This document shows positions 24,290 through 33,128 of a stretch of DNA of 40,035 nt, piece after piece (the stretch's first letter is position 1; each line of letters begins with the position of its first letter). Position numbers and translations under genes: made by a program. Location: positions 1 through 40,035 of the forward strand of contig NZ_FUKU01000006.1 of NCBI RefSeq assembly GCF_900163865.1, given 5' to 3'. Below the pieces are notes generated by a model. That model was not told where the DNA came from and did no database searches. It was given only the letters and a program-made list of their open reading frames with translations. Source of the stretch: Sphingobacterium sp. JB170 (GTDB taxonomy: Bacteria > Bacteroidota > Bacteroidia > Sphingobacteriales > Sphingobacteriaceae).

Positions 24290-26884
24290 CTACGCTAAAT
24301 TTCGTCCAGCATTCACCACGCCGTAAATGGTACGGGCAACAAGTTTTGTATAAATAGCTTCTCGCTCTTCTGTCAAATCTTTGTCTAATATGGTGCGAAT
24401 TGCATAATGCTGAATTGTCAACAATGGCAAAATAATTTTCTCTCTAGCCAATATAGACGCACGCTCAACAGGATAATACTCCATCAGCACTTCCGATTTA
24501 CTTAACTTCAAAACAAATTTCTTAGTTAATTCAAATTCATCTCGTAACATTGTCCAATATTCACCAAACGTTTCATCTTTTTCCATATAGGCGGTAATGT
24601 CAAAATTTGACTTTGTCATCGACATCATACAGTTATCAATAATCGTCTTGAACATTCCTGAGGTCTCATAGAGATTTTGCACATAGGACCAGAGGTTGTT
24701 TTCTTCTGCCCACTGCAGCGACGTTCCTACCCCATAGAAACCTGGGATATTTTGCTTAAGTTGACTCCACGAAGTAACGAAACTAATCGCACGAAGATCT
24801 TCCAATCGTAACTCCTTACCTGAATTCCGTTTTACCGGGCGGCTACTGATGTTAACATTTGAAAGTTGCTTTAATGGACTTAATGTCTCCAGATACTTTA
24901 AAAAGAGAGGGTGCTTACGTAGGGCCATAAACTTAGTATGGCTCACTTGGGCCATTTGATCAATAATATGTTTTTGCTTATTAGTTAAGGTATCACCATC
25001 CTTCTGTTGTATTTCGGATACAATACCAGCTTGTAGGAGCTGCTCAATGTTATATTGAGCCGTCTCGAGGGAACCATATTGACTACTAATTGTTTGGCCT
25101 TGAATGGTAAGTTGAATATGTTCATTTGCAATCTCTTTGCCCATTGAAGCATAAAACTTTTGCGTTTTCCCTCCACCTCTAGCAGGAGGGCCACCACGCC
25201 CATCAAAAAACACCAAATCAACATCAAACTCCCGTGAGATCGTCGTCAGTTCAATTTTTGCACGATAGATCGACCAGTTGGCCATCAAGTACCCCCCGTC
25301 TTTCGTACTGTCAGAAAAGCCTAGCATAATAGTCTGCTTGTTACCTCTCATCTTAAGGTGTTTTGTATATTCGGAATTCATATACAAGGAGCGCATTACT
25401 TCAGCGGCTCTTGACAAATCGTCCACGGTTTCGAACAAGGGAACGAAATCAATGGTCAACGTATCTTTCTTCCAGCCTGACCACAAAAACAGCTGCATCA
25501 GCCCCAGTATGTCGGAAGCATTTTGGCAGTTGCTAATGATAAACCGCTGGGCAGCTCTTTCACTTCCCGCATGTTGAATATCTTTCAACAACCGGATCAC
25601 GTCGAGCGTATCGGCAACGAGAGGCTCAGCCTGCTCATTATGCGTAAGATCCAGTTCCGTAAAAGGCATTGTTTTTTCCTTTTCATCTTCCGAATTGCTA
25701 ATCATTTCCAAGTCTAACTGCGTATCGTTATTATTTTTAACTAAATAGTTAAATGTATCTTTTAAGATGCTGCTATCCTGACGAATGTCAAGCGTAGTAA
25801 AATAACAACCAAATGTCAATACCTTACGTGTAAGGTCTTCAACCAATTCAGCGAAAAGACCGTCGTGCTGCGTATCCAATACTTCTTTGAGCGCACGAAG
25901 GTTATCCAATATGATCGACGTCTCATCCTCCGGGTTTTCCTTGGGATGAAAACTGTTATCGTAAAATAGGTCTTGAAGGATATCTAAATATTTTTCCGCT
26001 CCACGGAACGTTATTCTCCGTTTAACGTTTTTAAAATCTCTGTAATAGCACCGGAATAAAATCGTGCGCAGCATGTTCGCCACAGTTTTCGTACTTTCGG
26101 CTGTCACATTAGGGTTTCCATCACGATCTCCACCTGGCCAAAAACCGAGTTCAATCAACTGTTTCACTTCTTCGACAGGCACTTCCATTTCACTATCGAT
26201 CTTCGCTTGAATTTCCGAGGCTACCCGATAGAATACATTTTCTAAGAACCAGGCCAAGCTAGCTGCTTCGTCCACTGGTGTTGGCTTTTGCTTATTAATA
26301 AATGGAGTTTTACCTAACTGCTGTAACAGCAACTGAATATTTGGTACGTCATTTAATTTCAATGCTTCAATAAGGTCGGTGATAATCGCTAACACCGGTC
26401 CGGGATAAAACTGGGTTGGGTGTGCCGTTAGGACTAATCTGACAGAGAAGTCATGCAATTTATTTACAATTTTCTTCTTGAGTGAAGGATTATCCTTGGC
26501 CCTTATAAACAATGCTTGCAACACGCCCGTATCCTCATTCTTACCGACAGAATGAAAAGCAGAATCTTCAACCGCATCAAACAACACGACTTGACGTTCA
26601 ATATATTGAACAATGCGGAATAAAAAATCTATACGATCTTCCTCCTGCACATACTGTTCGTACTGATCGAAGAAAGTATCAATGATCTCTTGTGGTGCGA
26701 GGTGTTCTTCTACTCCCTTCTCACAGTGTGTCGAAAAAAAAGGAAGAATAGTACCGGTATGCTTTACACTCTGAAATGGCAAAGTAAGGAACAAACTTTT
26801 GTAAAGTTCAAAGCGCGTTAACACTTCATTATGAAAGACAGATTGCTTTTGAATTAACTTCATGCTTTTATTTAAGGATAACAT
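24290..26884 (-). CDS. ppc: Phosphoenolpyruvate carboxylase
   Basis: Carboxylates PEP with bicarbonate to oxaloacetate, refilling the TCA cycle. 864 residues; an internal ATG at 26863 (MKLIQKQSVF) would give 857 and may be the real start. Catalytic landmarks are LTAHPTQFYPGPV with the essential His, LGFWPGGDRDGNPNVT, MLGFSDSTKDGGYL, FFDGRGGPPARGGGKTQKFY with the bicarbonate/PEP-site arginine, and SSRPVKRNSG. Differences from the E. coli type are clear: FDGRGG in place of FHGRGG, and the C-terminus reads NAGRNLA where most enzymes end RNTG or QNTG. These look like features of the divergent Bacteroidota form and could affect allosteric control. Confidence 0.95.
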   Translation of the reverse strand: MLSLNKSMKLIQKQSVFHNEVLTRFELYKSLFLTLPFQSVKHTGTILPFFSTHCEKGVEEHLAPQEIIDTFFDQYEQYVQEEDRIDFLFRIVQYIERQVVLFDAVEDSAFHSVGKNEDTGVLQALFIRAKDNPSLKKKIVNKLHDFSVRLVLTAHPTQFYPGPVLAIITDLIEALKLNDVPNIQLLLQQLGKTPFINKQKPTPVDEAASLAWFLENVFYRVASEIQAKIDSEMEVPVEEVKQLIELGFWPGGDRDGNPNVTAESTKTVANMLRTILFRCYYRDFKNVKRRITFRGAEKYLDILQDLFYDNSFHPKENPEDETSIILDNLRALKEVLDTQHDGLFAELVEDLTRKVLTFGCYFTTLDIRQDSSILKDTFNYLVKNNNDTQLDLEMISNSEDEKEKTMPFTELDLTHNEQAEPLVADTLDVIRLLKDIQHAGSERAAQRFIISNCQNASDILGLMQLFLWSGWKKDTLTIDFVPLFETVDDLSRAAEVMRSLYMNSEYTKHLKMRGNKQTIMLGFSDSTKDGGYLMANWSIYRAKIELTTISREFDVDLVFFDGRGGPPARGGGKTQKFYASMGKEIANEHIQLTIQGQTISSQYGSLETAQYNIEQLLQAGIVSEIQQKDGDTLTNKQKHIIDQMAQVSHTKFMALRKHPLFLKYLETLSPLKQLSNVNISSRPVKRNSGKELRLEDLRAISFVTSWSQLKQNIPGFYGVGTSLQWAEENNLWSYVQNLYETSGMFKTIIDNCMMSMTKSNFDITAYMEKDETFGEYWTMLRDEFELTKKFVLKLSKSEVLMEYYPVERASILAREKIILPLLTIQHYAIRTILDKDLTEEREAIYTKLVARTIYGVVNAGRNLA

Positions 26885-27192
26885 AGAATTGCTCTACCAC
26901 TAATATAGAGCATTTCGAAATTATACAATAATTACAACAAAAACAATTATTTTGTATAAAACAATTATTAATTAAATACCTTCTTTATCAAAAACTCAAC
27001 AATTCATCCAAAACCATTTCATATACGTCATATTACATGAATACTCACGATCCGGTATACATACAAATCAAAGTGGGCCTGCCGAAACATCTACACACAC
27101 GCAAAATACTGCATCGGCGCATCATAAATTTTCCTTAATTTTGAGCACTCACGAGTGGAATTCTAAATTAGGTAAAGGGAGACGATCATTTC
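26885..27192. other. 308-bp AT-rich divergent intergenic region
   Basis: Contains a small inverted repeat GCTCTA/TAGAGC (26891-26896 with 26906-26911) just upstream of ppc, and two direct copies of AAAACAATTATT (about 26940 and 26958). The FUSC -7 box lies near the right end. No gene is seen. Confidence 0.4.
27136..27143 (+). promoter_or_regulatory. -7 box of the FUSC-ypdA operon
   Basis: TAATTTTG matches TAnnTTTG, 49 bases before the FUSC ATG. No TTG at -33. A purine stretch AAAGGGAGA just before the ATG (27174-27182) could act as a ribosome-binding site. Confidence 0.4.
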
Positions 27193-29385
27193 ATGAAAAA
27201 AATCCAAGAGATTAGTAATTTCTTTTATAGTCAATATTTCTCAGAAGGACTCAAAATCACTCTCGGATGTATTATTCCAGTAATAATCAGTGCTGCGCTT
27301 GGGCTTTTTCAAAACGGCATCCTTGTTTCCTTGGGAGCCTTACTGGTAGGGCTGTCTGACACTCCTGGGGCACCCTCCCACCGCCGGTTAGGAATGTTAT
27401 CGACAGCAGTTTTAGGTATGATTTCCTATTTAATTATCGTTCATGTCAACGCGTCGATCCTCGGTTCCACGATTGTTATAGGAGCTTTAAGCTTCATCTT
27501 CGCGATGTTCGCGGTCTTTAACGCGCGAGCAGCAACGGTCGGTACGATGTGTACATTAATGATGCTACTTAATGTAAATCCGAATTTAACGGCCCTCGGC
27601 ACTTTTGAGCATTTATTATACATAGCAATCGGCGCATTATGGTACATGCTTATTAGCATGTCGATGCTCCAAATTCGCCCCTACCGAATTGCGCAACAAA
27701 CACTCTCGGAATCCATCAGACAGGTGGCGGAATATATACGAATAAAAGCCCGTTTTTACGACCCAAAAATCGAAAACGACAAAAATTACTTAAAATTAAT
27801 TGATCAACAAATCGAGGTCAACAAACACCAAGAACTTGTTCGTGACATTCTATTCAAGAGCAAACGTTCGATTAAAGATACCACGAAAATTGGTCGATTT
27901 CTCACACTAATATTTTCGGACATCATCGATCTATTTGAACAAAGCACTACAACGCAATACGATTACGATGCTATTCAAAAAACATATACCGAGTACAACG
28001 TGCTTATCTCTTTCAAGCATATGCTTACTCAAATTGCACACGAACTCGATAATATGGCTTACGCTATCAATGCCAACAGACTTCCTAAACGTACTTACGA
28101 TTTCGATTTGGACATCGAGCGGTTACGGGAGGAGATCGATAAAATTGACAAAGACAAGGTCAACACCTTCCCGCTAAAGAAGATAGTTGTCAATATACGT
28201 GATATCGTCCGGTACATCGATAACATTTATACGTACAGCGCTACTTCAATTTCGGATATTCCAAAAGAGGAGATTGATTCCGCCTCGCAGTTCATTACCC
28301 GTGATCAAATCGATTGGAAAAAATTCAGAAGTAACCTAAGTTTATCCTCGTCCGTATTTAGACATGCGCTACGCTTATCAATGGTTCTATCAGGGACCTA
28401 TCTCGTGTTACATTTATTCAATTTCAGTCCCAATGGAATCTACTGGACCTTATTAACGATCATGGTGATCCTTAAGCCTGGGTTTGGGCTGACAAAGGAA
28501 CGAAACGTACAGCGGCTGCTCGGCACTATTATAGGTGGAGTAATCGGCGCTGTAATTGTCTACACTATACAGGACCCGAACATACGCTTCGTAATACTTA
28601 TATTTTTCTTTCTTACGGCTTACAGTTTATTCCGCGTAAACTACATCGTCGCGGTACTGTTCATGACACCCTACGTCTTAATTATGCTAAGTTTCACCGG
28701 TGTGAATACGATCGAGGTGGCTTCGGAGCGAGTTTTTGACACCTTTTTAGGTGGTACAATCGCGTTTTTGTCTAGTTATGTCATTTTCCCCAACTGGGAG
28801 AGCGCGCAATACAAAGCAAATATACGTAGCCTACTTATCGCGAACTACAACTACATCGCGCAAGCGGTTAACCTACTGAGTGGGCAACAACTAAATATTA
28901 CCAAATACAAACTCGAACGTAAAAAGGTATACATCGCTTCGGCGAACATGGGCTCGACGTTCCAACGTATGTTAACCGAGCCGAAATGGCGCCAGCGATA
29001 TACCAAAGAAATAAATAGATTTGTAATCCTCAGCCATATTTTTTCTTCCTATTCGGCAAATATGTTAGTGCAAGTTCAACAGGCAAACCTTGATAATTTT
29101 GATCAGAACGATGTAAAGCTGCTCAAAAAAATCCTTTCGGAACTGGAGAAAGCGATACAACTACTTCCGATTGAAAATGACAATGGGGAAGTTTTTACCC
29201 CTATGACAGGTTATCCTGCTTTATCCGAAAACACTGCGTCTAGCGACGACGCAAATATTATAGCAGAACAGTTACAATTCTTGAATAAAATTTCAGGAGA
29301 TTTACATCGCGTAACCAAGGAGTTGCTTGAGCGGCAAGCAGAGTTTGATGAAAATGAAAACAAAATCAATGAAAAATCATTTTGA
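27193..29385 (+). CDS. FUSC family inner-membrane protein (YccS/YhfK-like)
   Basis: 730 residues in the two-module layout of FUSC/aromatic-acid-exporter proteins. Six closely packed hydrophobic segments (about 20-165) are followed by a charged helical cytoplasmic region (170-390), a second set of about six segments (395-535) with FNFSPNGIYWTLLTIMVILKP and the signature KERNVQRLLGTIIGGVIGA, then a soluble C-terminal helical domain. Related proteins include the efflux partner AaeB and YccS. The gene overlaps the next one by 17 bases, so translation of a bacillithiol-disulfide reductase is coupled to it. Substrate unknown; export of a toxic organic acid or envelope-stress function is the family expectation. 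Confidence 0.88.
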   Translation: MKKIQEISNFFYSQYFSEGLKITLGCIIPVIISAALGLFQNGILVSLGALLVGLSDTPGAPSHRRLGMLSTAVLGMISYLIIVHVNASILGSTIVIGALSFIFAMFAVFNARAATVGTMCTLMMLLNVNPNLTALGTFEHLLYIAIGALWYMLISMSMLQIRPYRIAQQTLSESIRQVAEYIRIKARFYDPKIENDKNYLKLIDQQIEVNKHQELVRDILFKSKRSIKDTTKIGRFLTLIFSDIIDLFEQSTTTQYDYDAIQKTYTEYNVLISFKHMLTQIAHELDNMAYAINANRLPKRTYDFDLDIERLREEIDKIDKDKVNTFPLKKIVVNIRDIVRYIDNIYTYSATSISDIPKEEIDSASQFITRDQIDWKKFRSNLSLSSSVFRHALRLSMVLSGTYLVLHLFNFSPNGIYWTLLTIMVILKPGFGLTKERNVQRLLGTIIGGVIGAVIVYTIQDPNIRFVILIFFFLTAYSLFRVNYIVAVLFMTPYVLIMLSFTGVNTIEVASERVFDTFLGGTIAFLSSYVIFPNWESAQYKANIRSLLIANYNYIAQAVNLLSGQQLNITKYKLERKKVYIASANMGSTFQRMLTEPKWRQRYTKEINRFVILSHIFSSYSANMLVQVQQANLDNFDQNDVKLLKKILSELEKAIQLLPIENDNGEVFTPMTGYPALSENTASSDDANIIAEQLQFLNKISGDLHRVTKELLERQAEFDENENKINEKSF

Positions 29386-30340
29386 CGTATTAATAATTGG
29401 CGGAGGGCCGATCGGTCTAGCTTGTGGAATACAGGCACAGCAAGCAGGGCTTACTCACGCGATTTTTGAGAAAGGGCCGCTCGTAAATTCACTTTACAAT
29501 TATCCGATAAACATGACGTTCTTCTCTTCGTCCGAACGGCTTGAAATCGGTGAGATACCGTTCGTTACAACGCTACCAAAACCCAAACGTGCTGAAGCTC
29601 TTGAATATTATAGACGTATTGATGGAAAATTTAATCTTAATACGTACTTATTCGAAGAAGTAATCGAGGTGACAAAGGGCGATCCAATGTTTCATGTCAC
29701 GACCACAAAATCGAATTATAGTGCTTCTTCGGTAATTGTCGCTACGGGCTTTTATGATGTCCCCATGAAGTTAAATATACCAGGTGAAGAGCTTCCAAAA
29801 GTAACGCACTATTACAATGATCCCCATTACTACGCCAATCAACATGTCGTAGTCATCGGCGCGAGTAACTCATCGGTGGATGCAGCTTTAGAAACTTTTC
29901 GAAAAGGAGCAAAAGTAACCATGGTAGTGCGAGGGCACGAAATCGGACCGCGTGTAAAATATTGGGTTCGCCCGGATATCGAAAATCGCATTAAAGCTGG
30001 AGAAATCAACATCTTCTACAACAGTCGTCTGACCTCTATCAGCGAACAAACAGTCTCCATACAGACACCCACAGGATTAGAAGTAATACAAAATGATTTT
30101 GTACTTGCGCTCACAGGGTATAAACCAAATTTTGACTTTTTGAGAAGAGTGGGGATAAATATCCCAGACCAATTTCCCATGATACCTGAACATAACCCAC
30201 AAACGATGGAAACGAATATTCCAAATTTATATTTGGCGGGCGTGGTGTGTGGCGGGCTCAACACCCACCTTTGGTTCATTGAAAACTCAAGGATTCACGC
30301 ACATATAATCATCGAACAAATTATGGAAAAACGAAATTAA
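29369..30340 (+). CDS. ypdA: YpdA-type bacillithiol disulfide reductase (FAD/NADPH)
   Basis: Flavoprotein predicted to reduce oxidised bacillithiol with NADPH. I use the ATG at 29369 (323 residues), which puts the FAD motif at the N-terminus: VLIIGGGPIGLACG. Family-specific blocks follow: LVNSLYNYPINMTFFSSSE and RLEIGEIPF, PKRAEALEYYRRI, the second dinucleotide fold VVVIGASNSSVDAALE, and the C-terminal NLYLAGVVCGGLNTHLWFIE. The last block contains the conserved C-terminal cysteine of YpdA, while no CxxC thioredoxin-reductase centre is present. It is translationally coupled to the FUSC gene and converges on the TetR gene, overlapping its stop. Confidence 0.9.
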   Translation: MKNHFDVLIIGGGPIGLACGIQAQQAGLTHAIFEKGPLVNSLYNYPINMTFFSSSERLEIGEIPFVTTLPKPKRAEALEYYRRIDGKFNLNTYLFEEVIEVTKGDPMFHVTTTKSNYSASSVIVATGFYDVPMKLNIPGEELPKVTHYYNDPHYYANQHVVVIGASNSSVDAALETFRKGAKVTMVVRGHEIGPRVKYWVRPDIENRIKAGEINIFYNSRLTSISEQTVSIQTPTGLEVIQNDFVLALTGYKPNFDFLRRVGINIPDQFPMIPEHNPQTMETNIPNLYLAGVVCGGLNTHLWFIENSRIHAHIIIEQIMEKRN

Positions 30341-30948
30341 ACACTCAACCCTCGTAAGAAAATCTTTACCATTTTAATTTGCTTGGATTGAATATGTTCA
30401 AATTCTTCGGGTGAAGGAAACAAGCAATCATTTAAATCTTTGGTCAAGATTCCCGAGCGCATGCCCATCAAGCAAAACAATAACAATTCGGCCGTTTCAT
30501 CTAAATCATCAACTCGAATTTCCTTGTTGTCGACTCCTATTTTTAATAATCGACTATACTGATCTCTCACCCGATTAAAGTAAGGTCCGATATTCTTGCC
30601 CACTTCACAAGGATTCTTCATGAAGAGTGAAGAGGAATATTCGAATAAATTGTAATTTTCGCGCGTCGTCGCTGTACGCGACTCAACGGCAAATAGCAGT
30701 GCATTTTCTACACTATCCGTCGTTTGAGCATATATATCGACCTTGTCTATCATCTCATTTATGACGTGTTCCATCACAGCCATATATAAATTATGCTTAT
30801 CCGGAAAATAATAATACAGTAATGCTTTGGAAAAAGACAAATCTTTCGCGATTTCGGCCATAGTCGTCTTAGCCATTCCAAAATGTGCAAATCGTCGCTT
30901 TGCAACCTCCAATATCTTCGCTCTCTTTAAATCGACGTTCTTCGACAT
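30337..30948 (-). CDS. TetR/AcrR family transcriptional regulator
   Basis: 203 residues with an N-terminal TetR helix-turn-helix (about 8-55): KILEVAKRRFAHFGMAKTTM, AEIAKDLSFSKALLYYYFPDKHNLY. The C-terminal helical domain is ligand-binding and not assignable. Its stop overlaps the ypdA stop by four bases (shared TTAA), and it is divergent from murB. A regulatory link to the adjacent FUSC-ypdA operon is plausible because TetR proteins often control neighbouring efflux genes, but here the regulator is convergent rather than divergent, so this is only an inference. Confidence 0.92.
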   Translation of the reverse strand: MSKNVDLKRAKILEVAKRRFAHFGMAKTTMAEIAKDLSFSKALLYYYFPDKHNLYMAVMEHVINEMIDKVDIYAQTTDSVENALLFAVESRTATTRENYNLFEYSSSLFMKNPCEVGKNIGPYFNRVRDQYSRLLKIGVDNKEIRVDDLDETAELLLFCLMGMRSGILTKDLNDCLFPSPEEFEHIQSKQIKMVKIFLRGLSV

Positions 30949-30982
30949 GTGATATTTATACCTTTAATAATGCGCTTTATAT

Positions 30983-30990
30983 TATATTTG
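30983..30990 (+). promoter_or_regulatory. -7 box of murB
   Basis: TATATTTG matches TAnnTTTG, 60 bases before the murB ATG; no clear -33 TTG. It sits in the divergent gap with the TetR gene. Confidence 0.4.
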
Positions 30991-31050
30991 TAGTAGCACA
31001 TAAAACTAATTCTTTTTTTTGAATATTTAAAAGAATTAGTCAAAAGAAAA

Positions 31051-32067
31051 ATGATATACGATATTCAACACAATATTTCTTTAAAACCATATAATACGTT
31101 TGGCGTGCAAGCAAATTGCCAACAATTTGTAAATGTTGAGAAAGAAAATCAACTCGCCGATTTATACCACGCGGGCGTATTCTCTCAACCTTTTTTTGTT
31201 TTGGGTGGAGGAAGTAACGTTTTGTTCACAAAGGATTATCAAGGGGTAATAGTTAGGATTGCTAACAAAGGTATTACACATTTCTTGGAAGGCAACAACA
31301 TTTTCATCACGGCAAAGGGAGGCGAAGTTTGGAACGACTTGGTATGGTACTGCGTGGATCATGGGTTCGCCGGCGTTGAAAACATGGCACTAATTCCCGG
31401 TACCGTCGGGGCATCCCCGGTGCAGAACATAGGCGCCTATGGTACGGAACTTATGGACATATTTTATGTATGTGAAGCATTTGACACTTTGAGCGGCAAA
31501 TTCAAAACCTTCCGGAAAGAAGATTGCGCATTTACCTATCGAGATAGTATTTTTAAATCGGAATATAGGGGCCGATTTATCATTACTTCGGTCACCTATA
31601 AACTTTCATTACACGCCAAAATAAACACAACATACGGCGCAATCAATGCCGAACTCAATCGACGCGGCATCCATAAACCGACTATCAAAGATGTTGCAGA
31701 AGTTGTTTCGATTATTCGTGTTGATAAACTGCCAGACCCATCACGGGTAGGAAATGCAGGAAGTTTCTTTAAAAACCCAATCCTTAACGGAAAACTGTTT
31801 ACCCCCATCAAGGAAGCGTATCCCGATATTGTTTTTTACCCAGTAGCTGATGAAAAAATAAAAGTTGCTGCTGGCTGGTTGATTGAAAGCTGTGGATGGC
31901 GAGGGAAAACTGATGGAAATGTGGTGGTCTGGAAGAACCAAGCTCTTGTTATCACAAACCCCGGAAACGCGACTGGTATGGAAATATATACTACTTCGTC
32001 TAGAATAATGAACGATGTATCTAAAAAATTCGGAATACAACTAGAAAGAGAAGTAAATATCCTATAA
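31051..32067 (+). CDS. murB: UDP-N-acetylenolpyruvoylglucosamine reductase
   Basis: FAD enzyme that reduces UDP-GlcNAc-enolpyruvate to UDP-MurNAc in peptidoglycan synthesis. 338 residues, type I (E. coli-like) length. Motifs: LKPYNTFGVQANCQ at the N-terminus, FVLGGGSNVLFTKDY for FAD phosphate, GVENMALIPGTVGASPVQN with IGAYG following, FTYRDSIFK, the active-site NAGSFFKNP with the proton-donating Ser, and AGWLIESCGWRGK near the end. Single gene preceded by its own promoter. Confidence 0.97.
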   Translation: MIYDIQHNISLKPYNTFGVQANCQQFVNVEKENQLADLYHAGVFSQPFFVLGGGSNVLFTKDYQGVIVRIANKGITHFLEGNNIFITAKGGEVWNDLVWYCVDHGFAGVENMALIPGTVGASPVQNIGAYGTELMDIFYVCEAFDTLSGKFKTFRKEDCAFTYRDSIFKSEYRGRFIITSVTYKLSLHAKINTTYGAINAELNRRGIHKPTIKDVAEVVSIIRVDKLPDPSRVGNAGSFFKNPILNGKLFTPIKEAYPDIVFYPVADEKIKVAAGWLIESCGWRGKTDGNVVVWKNQALVITNPGNATGMEIYTTSSRIMNDVSKKFGIQLEREVNIL

Positions 32068-32071
32068 TTAG

Positions 32072-32091
32072 TTTTCCACAGTTGTGGATAC
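32072..32091. promoter_or_regulatory. Inverted pair of DnaA-box-like 9-mers
   Basis: TTTTCCACA (32072-32080) and TGTGGATAC (32083-32091, reading GTATCCACA on the minus strand) face each other two bases apart, just after murB. Each differs by one base from the TTATCCACA consensus. The 278-bp gap that follows is AT-rich with a run of eight T. Could be a DnaA-binding site or a chance TCCACAGTTGTGGA hairpin. Confidence 0.35.
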
Positions 32092-32345
32092 AAAATGTTA
32101 ACAACCACTCTCTTCCCTAACACAGGTGTGTTTGAGCGCATTGTGTCATTTTTTTTCTACATTAGAATAAAAATTTAATCGCTTGGTCATCTAAATTTAA
32201 CTCAAAACATAAAGTTTAGCACAGGATTTGCATAAAATGTCGTGAAACCGTACTTCATACGATATGAACTACACTCATAAAAGACTATGCTCGAGTTAAT
32301 AATACGACTCTCATAGTAAGTATTTACATTATAATCCAATCTAGC

Positions 32346-32858
32346 ATGAACAAATTAAAATTCAACACGTTAGTAATTCAACAAGCGGATTCCCTCAAGA
32401 CGTATGCAAAAAATTTCACTAGAGATCAGGATGACGCCAACGATTTGGTCCAAGACACCCTATTAAAGGCCGTAACTTATTTTCGGAATTTCAAGGAAGG
32501 CACAAATCTAAAAGGATGGCTGTACACTATTATGAAAAATACATTCATAAACAATTATCGGCGCGTAGTAAAAACAAACTCTTTCATTACCAAAGAGGAA
32601 GAGATTACCAGTGCAAATTTAGTGGTTTCCGCCAGTAGCAATCGTGGAGAAAACAAATTCGTGATGGAAGACATCAATAACGCCCTATCAAATTTATCCG
32701 ACGACTATTACATTCCATTCACGATGTATTTCGAAGGTTATAAGTACCACGAAATATCCGACCACTTAAATATCCCGATTGGAACGGTTAAAACGCGTAT
32801 CCATGTAGCGCGCAAAGCGATGAAAAAAACGCTACACGCCTATAGGTTCAAAAACTAA
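32346..32858 (+). CDS. ECF-type RNA polymerase sigma factor
   Basis: 170 residues. Region 2 contains FTRDQDDANDLVQDTLLKAV, then NLKGWLYTIMKNTFINNYRR for -10 recognition. Region 4 is LSDDYYIPFTMYFEGYKYHE followed by ISDHLNIPIGTVKTRIHVAR, a good helix-turn-helix. Nothing like an anti-sigma factor, SusC/SusD pair or FecR protein is adjacent, so the regulon cannot be guessed from context. Sphingobacteriales carry many such factors with short linkers between regions 2 and 4. It is followed 16 bases later by a small cytochrome b5-like gene that may be cotranscribed. Confidence 0.93.
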   Translation: MNKLKFNTLVIQQADSLKTYAKNFTRDQDDANDLVQDTLLKAVTYFRNFKEGTNLKGWLYTIMKNTFINNYRRVVKTNSFITKEEEITSANLVVSASSNRGENKFVMEDINNALSNLSDDYYIPFTMYFEGYKYHEISDHLNIPIGTVKTRIHVARKAMKKTLHAYRFKN

Positions 32859-32874
32859 CACGTATATTTGGGGT

Positions 32875-33120
32875 GTGAACAATGACATTCAACTCCCTCG
32901 TTATACAAAATCCCAACTCGCTCTTCGAAACGGACAGGACAAACCGGAAATTTGGATTGCAATACATGGTCAAATCTATAATGTCTCCGCTAGTCGACTT
33001 TGGTGGAATGGAAAACATTATGAGCATTGGGCAGGACAAGATTTAACAGAAGAACTTAAAGACGCTCCACATTCCGACAAGGTATTGGAGCGTTTTGAAA
33101 TAATCGGTGTTTTAATCTAA
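32875..33120 (+). CDS. Small cytochrome b5-like haem/steroid-binding protein
   Basis: 81 residues starting with GTG at 32875; no ATG is available upstream in frame. The fold markers of the short bacterial cytochrome b5-like group are present: YTKSQLALRNGQDKPEIWIA, IHGQIYNVSASRLWWNGKHY and EHWAGQDLTEELKDAPHSDK, with His in the HYEHWAG and APHS segments as likely haem ligands, then VLERFEIIGVL. The group is cytosolic and of unknown partner. It converges on the PfkB gene with only eight bases between stops and follows the sigma-factor gene closely. Confidence 0.85.
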   Translation: MNNDIQLPRYTKSQLALRNGQDKPEIWIAIHGQIYNVSASRLWWNGKHYEHWAGQDLTEELKDAPHSDKVLERFEIIGVLI

Positions 33121-33128
33121 AAGGCGTT

